Assembly (NCBI GenBank): GCA_031285625.1
Contig: JAITVV010000063.1
Location: 1 to 64,000, forward strand
Length of the DNA: 64,000 nucleotides
Direction: 5' to 3'
Source of the DNA: Prevotella sp.
GTDB lineage: Bacteria; Bacteroidota; Bacteroidia; Bacteroidales; Dysgonomonadaceae
Shown here: in pieces, positions 45,318 through 53,445 of the stretch
How positions within the stretch are numbered: the first letter of the stretch is position 1
How the letters are laid out: each line of letters starts with the position of its first letter
The notes under the pieces: generated by a model
What the model was told of the DNA's origin: nothing
The model's input: the letters and a program-made list of their open reading frames with translations, nothing else
Database searches by the model: none
Translations under genes and position numbers: made by a program

Positions 45318-46793
45318 TTATTTTATTGCATTTAACATATCTAGCCTACCTTCATTTACCTGTTTCAGGATCAATTCTCCAAACAGCGTATTCTGCCATG
45401 CAAACCATGATCTGGTAAAATTTGCAGGATCGTCTTTATGGAAAGACTCATGCATAAAACCCGTTCCGGCTTCTGTTTCCATAAGCATCTTTATACAAGA
45501 TTGTATTTCTTTCTCATCCGTACTGGTAAATGCTTTCATCATGATACTCATTGGCCATATCATGTCGTATCCGATATGTGGGCCGCCTATTCCTTCTCCT
45601 GCCGTACCTTTGAAAAAATACGGATTATCTTTACTCCACACATACTTACGTGTATTTTGGTAGATAGGATCATTTACGTCCATATCTCCCAGATAAGGCA
45701 TAGCCAATAAGCTAGGTACATTGGCATCATCCATCAGATACTGGTTACCAAAACCATCTACTTCAAAAGCATAAATACGACCATATTCCGAGTGATTAAA
45801 GATAGCATATTTCTTTAATGCGACCTCTACCTCTTCAGCCAGATTTTTACATTTCACTGCCAAATCCGCTTTTTTATTCACAGTTTCCAATACTTCTGCA
45901 GCCTTACGTAATGATGTAACAGCAAAGAAATTAGATGGAACCAAAAACTGGAATGTAGTTGCATCATCGGATGGACGGAAACAAGAAACGATGAGCCCTA
46001 CAGGGTTAACCGGATTGCCAAGCCCACCATTATTCATCGTATCCAGCTGACGTTCTGTTACCCGTTGAAACTTATAAGGTCCAGAGCCATCTTTACGTTG
46101 TTGCTCAAGGAATGTCTGCAAAACCAGTTGAATAGCTTGTAGCCATTCTTCATCGAAAATACTGGTATCACCTGTCGTTTTCCAGTAGTGATATGCTAAA
46201 CGAATCGGGTAACAAAGTGAGTCGATCTCCCATTTACGTTCGTGTAACTCCAATTTCATATCTGTCATATCTGACATCCATTGATGATCCGGATTCGGGT
46301 CATGCGGATCAAGGAACGCATTTGCATACGGATCAATGATGATACACTTGAACTGACGACGGATGACTCCGGCTAGCATTGCTTTCAGCTCAGGGTCACT
46401 ATTTGCCAATTGTACATAGGGCCATACCTGTGCTCCCGAGTCACGAAGCCACATAGCATGGATATCACCTGTATATACGACCGTATCATCTTTCCCATCT
46501 GTTTTACGATAACGAACTGTTGTATCCAACGTGTTAGGGAAACAGTTTTCAAACATCCATCCTAGTTTAGGATTCTTAAGAAGTTTTTTAATGCGGACAA
46601 TCTCATTTTCAACAGCCTTAGATTTAAACAATCTTTTGTCCACCGCCGGACGATTACTTTTATAATCTGTAGGTACATTACAATGCACAATTGTATTATC
46701 CTTAGGAACAGTTATTTCATGTGCCTGAAGCTCACCGCTAATCAAAAATATTGCTGCAGCTACAGCACATAATCCAATGTTTCTTTTTCTCAT
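45318..46793 (-). CDS. GH125 exo-alpha-1,6-mannosidase
   Basis: The 491-aa secreted enzyme (signal ending ELQAHE) matches GH125. FENCFPNTLDTTV, GDIHAMWLRDSGAQVWPY near residue 108, HQWMSDMTDMKLELHERKWEIDSLCYPI, and GTGFMHESFHKDDP near 445 are the family's active-site blocks with acidic residues for an inverting mechanism. The enzyme removes terminal alpha-1,6-mannose. It follows the GH76 gene by 20 bp; together they would cut and trim alpha-1,6-mannan. Confidence 0.93.
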   Translation of the reverse strand: MRKRNIGLCAVAAAIFLISGELQAHEITVPKDNTIVHCNVPTDYKSNRPAVDKRLFKSKAVENEIVRIKKLLKNPKLGWMFENCFPNTLDTTVRYRKTDGKDDTVVYTGDIHAMWLRDSGAQVWPYVQLANSDPELKAMLAGVIRRQFKCIIIDPYANAFLDPHDPNPDHQWMSDMTDMKLELHERKWEIDSLCYPIRLAYHYWKTTGDTSIFDEEWLQAIQLVLQTFLEQQRKDGSGPYKFQRVTERQLDTMNNGGLGNPVNPVGLIVSCFRPSDDATTFQFLVPSNFFAVTSLRKAAEVLETVNKKADLAVKCKNLAEEVEVALKKYAIFNHSEYGRIYAFEVDGFGNQYLMDDANVPSLLAMPYLGDMDVNDPIYQNTRKYVWSKDNPYFFKGTAGEGIGGPHIGYDMIWPMSIMMKAFTSTDEKEIQSCIKMLMETEAGTGFMHESFHKDDPANFTRSWFAWQNTLFGELILKQVNEGRLDMLNAIK

Positions 46794-46813
46794 ATAATTA
46801 GATATTAGTTATT

Positions 46814-47998
46814 TCATTTATTAATTGCTGCCAGCCTTGCATACATTTCTACCATTGCTGCTTGTGTGAGTAACCATTTTTTATCATCTTTCTGTTTTCC
46901 GCTCCAGTCTGTACTGAACAATCCATGCGTATCCCGCATGCTATTCCAGGCAAAATTGAGATTCTTCTGGAAAGTATCTATATAAGTTCTATCATTATCC
47001 AAATGGTACAATTCGGCAAATCCTCTGAACATAACAGCAATAAACCAAATATCACTTTTCTTCAACAACATGAATTGTTCTCCTTCTGCAGAAGTAAAGT
47101 TTGCAAAAAAGTGATTATGAGCTGATTTTGCTATATTTTGAGCATCAGAAAGGTATATCTTATCTTTTGTCAGTTTATATAATAATGCAGCCGACTGCAT
47201 CATCTGTCCGCTATTGTAAGGATATTTTGCCTCTCCAATCTTTCCATCCAGCCTTATATTATCATAGTACAAATAATCGGAAGAATCCTGCAAGTGTTTT
47301 TTTGTCCATTCATATAGATCTTTACCCTGATAGAAATAAACACTATCCTTTGTGGCTTCAAACAGTTTAAGTGCAAAAACAGAACCCGGAGCATTTGAAC
47401 AAGTATTTTTCGATTCTTTTTTCTGCTCACACCAATAAATGCCTCCATCGAGATTATCATCTATTCCACTGGCTACAAATGTCCATATCAATTTTGCCTT
47501 ATCCAGATACTTTTGTTCTTTGGTCATCATGTAGGTATCCGTAAAGTCTATACCGAGCCATACATTATCGTCATAGAACCGATCCGACTCAGGAGCTGTA
47601 TTTATATATGATGCATATGCGGGAGGATTTCTTTTCTGGTCAAAGTATTCTTCCAACCCGGGCAATACTTTCGTATCAAGTATTTCCTGATATTTCTTGT
47701 CATTCGTAGCTTCAAACAATGCATTCACAGCAGAGAAAGTTCCGGAATAAGGCCATAGATAAGAATACTGATTAGCACTATTCGCCTGTTCCTGTGAGGC
47801 TAGATAAGTTGCAGTAAATGTATTATCAAACGGATAATTTTCACGCAACAGATTTGTATTCGGAGCAGAATAATTCTGATACAAAGAGTCTAATGTTAAT
47901 CGGGCTCTCTGCAAATTTTCACTATTCTCCTCCTTTCTATTACAGCTCAAAAGTATACCGGCACAAATTGTAAATAATAAAATATGCGTTTTTTTCAT
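46814..47998 (-). CDS. GH76 endo-alpha-1,6-mannanase lipoprotein
   Basis: The 394-aa lipoprotein (signal ending ILLSCNRKEE) has an (alpha/alpha)6 fold. YDDNVWLGIDF near residue 143 contains the pair of Asp residues that are catalytic in GH76. YLWPYSGTFSAVNAL, GGIYWCEQKK and YNSGQMMQSAALLYK are further family blocks. It should cut alpha-1,6-mannan backbones, as in fungal cell-wall mannan. It is the first gene of the cluster, next to the divergent hybrid regulator. Confidence 0.9.
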   Translation of the reverse strand: MKKTHILLFTICAGILLSCNRKEENSENLQRARLTLDSLYQNYSAPNTNLLRENYPFDNTFTATYLASQEQANSANQYSYLWPYSGTFSAVNALFEATNDKKYQEILDTKVLPGLEEYFDQKRNPPAYASYINTAPESDRFYDDNVWLGIDFTDTYMMTKEQKYLDKAKLIWTFVASGIDDNLDGGIYWCEQKKESKNTCSNAPGSVFALKLFEATKDSVYFYQGKDLYEWTKKHLQDSSDYLYYDNIRLDGKIGEAKYPYNSGQMMQSAALLYKLTKDKIYLSDAQNIAKSAHNHFFANFTSAEGEQFMLLKKSDIWFIAVMFRGFAELYHLDNDRTYIDTFQKNLNFAWNSMRDTHGLFSTDWSGKQKDDKKWLLTQAAMVEMYARLAAINK

Positions 47999-48170
47999 TT
48001 CATTTTATGTTTTTCAATTCTTATAGTTGGACTTAACAAATATATCTTCTTTTTAAGATTTGTAATATTTCCCAAAAAGCAAACTAAATACATGTCTTAA
48101 AATCATACTATATTGTCTCGGATCTATATATTTGATTACATTGTAAATGGCTTATTATCTTGTAAATATT

Positions 48171-48178
48171 TATCTTTG
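48171..48178 (+). promoter_or_regulatory. -7 box of hybrid regulator promoter
   Basis: TATCTTTG matches TAnnTTTG and lies 38 bp before the start at 48216. Confidence 0.5.
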
Positions 48179-48215
48179 TCCTGATATTATATAAAATTGA
48201 GACCTAATCATACTT

Positions 48216-51200
48216 ATGAGAAGTTACAAGCTAAGTATTCTTTTTTTTCTGGCTGCTTTCATATTTATACTGAATGTAAAAGCATATAACCTGCGACAAA
48301 TATCTAATCAGGATGGTTTATCAAACAGTGCTATCTTATCCATGTGTCAGGATAAGGATGGTTTTATGTGGTTTGGTTCATGCGATGGGCTAAATATGTT
48401 TAATGGTTTGAATATTCAGGTATATAAGCCTACTAATGATAGAAATAATTTATCCGGGAACCTTATAGAAAATGTCATTGAGGCAGAGAATGGTATTTTG
48501 TGGGTACATACCAACTACGGACTGAACAGGTTTGATAAAAAAAGGAATCAAATAAAATCATACAATCAGTTTAAAGGACGATACCTGATACAGAAGGACA
48601 GCAATAATCGTATATATATAATAAATGAGAATGGCATCCACTATTATAATGAAAATAGCGATTCTTTCAAGAGAATAGAATTGGAGAATCTATCCTATAA
48701 GGATATTCTGGATTTTATTGTTCTGGATGACCATATCCAACTATTTACAAGTAATAAGATTAATCCGGCCTATAGAATTGATGAAAATAATGACGATATC
48801 CGATTAGTACAAGATAAGCCTTTTGAACATACGGAGAATCTCTTATTTTGTTTTCACGAAAGGGATTTCCCTGATATAACATACTTTATAGATGATACAT
48901 ACACGCTTTATGAATATCATGTAAAAGACCGGAAGAAGTATTATATATTTAATTTGAAAAATGAGATTGTTAAGAATGGAGAAATATCATCAATAATAAA
49001 ATATCATAATGATTATTTTATTGGCTTCAAAACAAACGGATTACTACGTCTAATCAATATGCCTGACAAATTAGATAACTACCGAATTGAAGATGTGGGT
49101 ATAAAATCAGGGATATTTTGCTTAGCTAAAGATAAATACCAGAATTTAGTATGGGTAGGGACTGATGGACAGGGGGTGTATATGTACTCTAATGACTCAT
49201 ATTCTATCAGATCTGTCATGTTTAACTCTTTTGCAAGGAATATAGAGAAGCCTGTGAGGGCTATACTACTAGATAAAGAGAAAACATTGTGGATAGGGAC
49301 AAAAGGTGATGGAATAGTAAAAATAAAAGATTATGATTCAAAGCAAGTCCCTACAAAATATTTATCGGAATATAGTAATGCTACAAATACGTCCCTTGTT
49401 GATAATTCCGTATACGCATTTGCCAAGAGCAATAAAAACATACTTTGGATCGGATGCGAAACAGGCTTAAACTATTATTCATATAGAGATAGATCGATAA
49501 AAACGATTCAACTCACTGCAAATGGAGAACCTGTTAAGTATGTACATTCGATCTGTGAATTAAACGATACTACCCTCTGGCTGGCAACAGTCGGGACCGG
49601 TATTGTTAAAGCTACGATATCAGGATCATCGGATACTCCTGTATTAAAAAATGCAGAAAGAATCAGGATTCGAGGAGGAAAAGACTCAGAAAATTATTTC
49701 TTCACCATATATAAAGAGGATGAATCCACTCTATGGTTTGGCAACAGAGGGCGTGGTGCTTTCAAGTTGGACGTAAATACATCCAGGTTAGATACTGTTA
49801 TATTTGATAACGGGATAAATCAAACCCTGAATGACATATTTTCCATAAAGAAAGATTCGAATGGAAATTTCTGGTTTGGCACCAGTTTTGGAGTCGTTAA
49901 GTACTCTCCTTACAAAAGGGAAACTGTTTTTAATGAAAGAAACGGATTTCCAAATAATACTATACACGGTATATTATCAGATAATCAAAATAATTTATGG
50001 TTTAGTACTAACCGTGGAATAATCAAATTCAATATAGAGCAGGATAACTTTCAGATATATTCCCATCTGAATGGACTACAGATTATAGAGTATAGTGATG
50101 GAGCATACTTTAAAGATGAAGATTCAGGTACTTTATTCTTTGGTGGAGTGAATGGCTTCACTTCCATAGCAGAAACAGGCTCGGTACAAGAAGAATATTT
50201 ACCCCCAATTCATTTTGATAACCTTATGATATTTGGAAAAGAGAAAAATATATTCGACTTTTTAGATAAGGAGACTCTGGAGTTGAACTATGATCAGAAT
50301 TTTTTCTCTATTTCATTCACAGCCTTGGATTATATTAATGGCAATAACTACACATATTACTATAAACTGGAAGACCTGAGCACACAATGGATCGATAATG
50401 GCACATCGAATAATCTATCATTTACCAGCTTGTCTCCGGGAACCTATACTTTATATATCAAATATATCAATCGATTAACCGGGAAAGAGAGCGCTGTGGA
50501 CTCCATCATTATAAAAATACGGCCACCATGGTATATGTCTGTATGGGCATACATAATTTATGGCATTCTTATTTTATCCGTTATTGCACTATTTATACGA
50601 GCTGCTATTATTCGTGATAAGAAGAAGAAGTATAAAGCTATAATGAAAATGAAGCAACAGCATAAGGAAGAAGTGCAAGAATCAAAACTACGCTTCTTTA
50701 CGAATATTGCTCATGAATTCTGTACCCCATTAACATTAATATATGGCCCTTGCAGCCGCATATTATCACATAATGGATCTGATAAGTTCGTAAAGAAATA
50801 CACACAGCTTATCCAACGAAATGCAGAACGGCTAAATGATCTTATTCAGGATCTTATTGAATTCAGAAGAATAGAGACAGGTAATAAAACGCCCCAAATA
50901 GAGTCGTTATCTATTACAGAGATTGTAAATGATGTTGCAGACTCTTTCAATGATCTGGCTGATTCGAGGAATATTCGCTTTGTCAGGAATATACAAGACT
51001 CTCTTATCTGGAATTCAGATAAAGGTTTTGTATATACTATATTAACTAATCTTGTTTCTAATGCCTTTAAGTATACATCAATCAATGGCTTTATTCAGAT
51101 AGATACTGCAATACAGGAGGACAGATCCCTTATGATGGTTGTATCTAATACAGGGAAAGGGATAAAAGCTGAAAATCTGACTAAAATATTTGATCGTTAC

Positions 51201-52235
51201 AGCATATTGGATAGCTTTGAAAACAGGGAAGGGAATAATGCATCACGTAATGGATTAGGGCTAGCTATATCCTACAATATGGTTAAATTACTGGATGGAA
51301 CAATAGAAGTGAATAGTATCCTAAATGAACGGACAGACTTTATTGTCAAGTTACCGGAAAAGGATCTATCAATAGTAAACCCAGAGATTATCAGACCTGA
51401 AATTAATTTAAGGAGAGAATATGAACCGGCTATAGAAGTACCTAAATATACCTATGATAAATTTAAACCCACTATTCTGATAATAGATGACGATGTGGAA
51501 ATTCTTTGGTTTATCAGTGAAATATTTACTGATGAATACAATGTAATTCCATTAAATAAACCGCTGGACATAGAAGACATGCTTTCTAAAATACATCCCA
51601 ATATTATTATCTGCGATGTAATGATGCCCGGCATGGATGGTATTACTCTGGCCAAAGAAATAAAAGCGAATAAGAAAACGGCACATATCCCTATGATCTT
51701 GATATCCGCCAAACATACAATAGAAGAGCAGATAGAGGGATTAGCCTCCGGAGCCGAAATGTATATTGCCAAACCTTTCAATACCGATTATCTGCGAACA
51801 TCCGTCGCCCATCTCATTTCGAGGAAAGAAATGCTTAAGGACTACTTCAACTCACCATTAAGCGCTTTCGATCTGGCAGAGGGGAAGTTAACTCATAGGG
51901 AAAATACCAAGTTTGTGCAGGATATACACGATATTATAGAAAAAAATATAATGAATAACAAGCTGTCTGCACAATTCATAGCATCAGAACTAAATATGAG
52001 CCCTCGTCATTTGTACCGCAGGCTAAATGAGATTAATAGCGATAGTCCGGCTGATATGATAAGGGAAAGCCGGCTACATATTGCACGTAATTTGCTATTG
52101 AGCACGAAACTGACTATAGACGAAGTTATTTACAAGTCAGGATTCTCCAACAGGGCTACCTTCTTCAGGCAATTTGCTTCAAAATATGGTTGTACCCCTA
52201 AAGAGTATAGAGAAAGAGAAACCTTAGATATATAA
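48216..52235 (+). CDS. Hybrid two-component system regulator (HTCS)
   Basis: The 1339-aa single-chain sensor and regulator probably controls the GH76-GH125-GH97-GH127 cluster. A signal/anchor (about 1-24) leads to a periplasmic two-propeller sensor (repeats like QDKDGFMWFGSCDGLNMF, DKEKTLWIGTKGDGIVK, DSNGNFWFGTSFGVV) and a Y_Y_Y domain (about 670-770). A membrane helix lies at about 778-800. The kinase has its phospho-His in FFTNIAHEFCTPL near 833; Cys replaces the usual Arg of HEFRTPL. The ATPase has VSNAFKYT and GLGLAISYNMV. The receiver (about 1087-1205) has DDD, CDVMMPGMDG and a Lys in AKPFN. An AraC HTH closes it. Confidence 0.96.
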   Translation: MRSYKLSILFFLAAFIFILNVKAYNLRQISNQDGLSNSAILSMCQDKDGFMWFGSCDGLNMFNGLNIQVYKPTNDRNNLSGNLIENVIEAENGILWVHTNYGLNRFDKKRNQIKSYNQFKGRYLIQKDSNNRIYIINENGIHYYNENSDSFKRIELENLSYKDILDFIVLDDHIQLFTSNKINPAYRIDENNDDIRLVQDKPFEHTENLLFCFHERDFPDITYFIDDTYTLYEYHVKDRKKYYIFNLKNEIVKNGEISSIIKYHNDYFIGFKTNGLLRLINMPDKLDNYRIEDVGIKSGIFCLAKDKYQNLVWVGTDGQGVYMYSNDSYSIRSVMFNSFARNIEKPVRAILLDKEKTLWIGTKGDGIVKIKDYDSKQVPTKYLSEYSNATNTSLVDNSVYAFAKSNKNILWIGCETGLNYYSYRDRSIKTIQLTANGEPVKYVHSICELNDTTLWLATVGTGIVKATISGSSDTPVLKNAERIRIRGGKDSENYFFTIYKEDESTLWFGNRGRGAFKLDVNTSRLDTVIFDNGINQTLNDIFSIKKDSNGNFWFGTSFGVVKYSPYKRETVFNERNGFPNNTIHGILSDNQNNLWFSTNRGIIKFNIEQDNFQIYSHLNGLQIIEYSDGAYFKDEDSGTLFFGGVNGFTSIAETGSVQEEYLPPIHFDNLMIFGKEKNIFDFLDKETLELNYDQNFFSISFTALDYINGNNYTYYYKLEDLSTQWIDNGTSNNLSFTSLSPGTYTLYIKYINRLTGKESAVDSIIIKIRPPWYMSVWAYIIYGILILSVIALFIRAAIIRDKKKKYKAIMKMKQQHKEEVQESKLRFFTNIAHEFCTPLTLIYGPCSRILSHNGSDKFVKKYTQLIQRNAERLNDLIQDLIEFRRIETGNKTPQIESLSITEIVNDVADSFNDLADSRNIRFVRNIQDSLIWNSDKGFVYTILTNLVSNAFKYTSINGFIQIDTAIQEDRSLMMVVSNTGKGIKAENLTKIFDRYSILDSFENREGNNASRNGLGLAISYNMVKLLDGTIEVNSILNERTDFIVKLPEKDLSIVNPEIIRPEINLRREYEPAIEVPKYTYDKFKPTILIIDDDVEILWFISEIFTDEYNVIPLNKPLDIEDMLSKIHPNIIICDVMMPGMDGITLAKEIKANKKTAHIPMILISAKHTIEEQIEGLASGAEMYIAKPFNTDYLRTSVAHLISRKEMLKDYFNSPLSAFDLAEGKLTHRENTKFVQDIHDIIEKNIMNNKLSAQFIASELNMSPRHLYRRLNEINSDSPADMIRESRLHIARNLLLSTKLTIDEVIYKSGFSNRATFFRQFASKYGCTPKEYRERETLDI

Positions 52236-52238
52236 AAA

Positions 52239-52264
52239 AACTCAGGTAAAGATTTACCTGAGTT
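52239..52264. terminator. Bidirectional terminator after HTCS
   Basis: AACTCAGGTAAA (52239-52250) pairs with TTTACCTGAGTT (52253-52264). The run of A on the left gives a T tail for the minus-strand ompH gene; the plus-strand side is AT-rich. It separates the accessory region from the core genes. Confidence 0.8.
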
Positions 52265-52292
52265 CCATATATTTTATTTACTATCTGAAATC

Positions 52293-52793
52293 TTAATTCG
52301 TAATTCCAAGTTTAGCTTTTACCTTAGGACCTGCATCAACAGCGTTGCTGCCGAAGTGTAACAAAGCCCCCGCATTAAGGATATAAGTATAGCCATTTTC
52401 ATCACCTACAGTTTTAATAGCACCTCTTAGCTTTTCTTGCAGAGGAGTAATTAAAGTCTGTTGCTCTTTTTCGTATTCCTGTTGGCTTGTTTGTAAAAAA
52501 GTCTGATATCTTGTCTGAAGATCTTCTAGTTGTTTATTTCTGTCAAGGATAATGGCTTCAGTCAGATTTGCAGTATCACCTCTGAATGCTTCAAGCTTAT
52601 CGTTGTATTCTTTTTCAAGAGCAGCAATATTCTTTCTTATCGTCTCGCTTTTTGTGGCTAATTTTGATTCTACGTCTTTTAATTCAGGCATCTTAGAAAA
52701 TACCTCTTCCGCGTTGACAAATGCAATTTTATCTTGAGCAAACATCGCTAATGGAGCTACTACAAGTAATAGTAAAAATAGTTTCTTAAACAT
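52293..52793 (-). CDS. OmpH/Skp-family periplasmic chaperone
   Basis: The 166-aa protein has a signal peptide (about 1-19, ending AMFAQ), then DKIAFVNAEEVFSKMPE, the family start. A long coiled-coil stretch (about 45-120, IRKNIAALEKEYNDKLEAF, QTRYQTFLQTSQQEYEKE) makes the tentacles that hold unfolded outer-membrane proteins. YTYILNAGALLHFG and VKAKLGI end the body domain. It is the second of two tandem paralogs after bamA. Confidence 0.92.
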   Translation of the reverse strand: MFKKLFLLLLVVAPLAMFAQDKIAFVNAEEVFSKMPELKDVESKLATKSETIRKNIAALEKEYNDKLEAFRGDTANLTEAIILDRNKQLEDLQTRYQTFLQTSQQEYEKEQQTLITPLQEKLRGAIKTVGDENGYTYILNAGALLHFGSNAVDAGPKVKAKLGITN

Positions 52794-52852
52794 AGTTATA
52801 AGTTAATTTATTTATTTGGTTAATCATTTATTTCTGTGACAAATATATATAA

Positions 52853-53368
52853 TTATTTTGAATATCCGAGTTTCGCTAAGACTTCATTACTTATATCTAT
52901 TCTGGGGGAAGCGAATATAACACTTTCGGCAGATGCCCTGTCTAGGACTAGTTGATATCCTTTAGCCTCAGAAATCTCCTTTATTGCATTGTATATATCA
53001 TCCTGTATAGGTTTCACAAGAGCTTCTCTTTTTTTGAATAACTCACCTTCAGGTCCGAAATATTTACGGTTCAGTTCCTGTAAACTCTTTTCTTTCTCTA
53101 CGATTTCGTTCTCGCGTTTTGTCTTCTGCTCACCTGACAAGAAAACAAGATCAGACTGATATGACTTATACATATTCTTCACATCCTGCTGTACTTTCTC
53201 AACTTCTCCCTGCCACTTTTTAGACATTACATCCAACTGCTCCTGAGCTGTTTCATAGCTACTGATATTCTTCAATATATAATCCATATCTATCAGGGCA
53301 AACTTCTGTGCATAGCTACCAGCCGCAATTCCGATAAATAATGCAAATAGTAAAAATATTCTTTTCAT
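52853..53368 (-). CDS. OmpH/Skp-family periplasmic chaperone
   Basis: The 171-aa protein starts best at 53368 (MKRIFLLFALFIGIAAGSYAQ), which gives a normal signal peptide; an upstream in-frame ATG at 53404 would add 12 unlikely residues. KFALIDMDYILKNISSYE opens the body, a coiled coil spans about 40-115, and KGYQLVLDRASAESVIFASP with VLAKLGY closes it. It lies between bamA and the second ompH gene, the usual order in Bacteroidales, and probably hands precursors to BamA. Confidence 0.92.
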   Translation of the reverse strand: MKRIFLLFALFIGIAAGSYAQKFALIDMDYILKNISSYETAQEQLDVMSKKWQGEVEKVQQDVKNMYKSYQSDLVFLSGEQKTKRENEIVEKEKSLQELNRKYFGPEGELFKKREALVKPIQDDIYNAIKEISEAKGYQLVLDRASAESVIFASPRIDISNEVLAKLGYSK

Positions 53369-53445
53369 AACTGTTAATTTTAGTGTGATATATCTATTAG
53401 ACACACGACTAACATTTTAGTTTACTTTTCTGTGTATAAATAATG

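Noticed and set aside
53369-53404. Upstream ATG of the first ompH gene
   Set aside because: It would place 12 polar residues before a perfect signal peptide; the start at 53368 is preferred.
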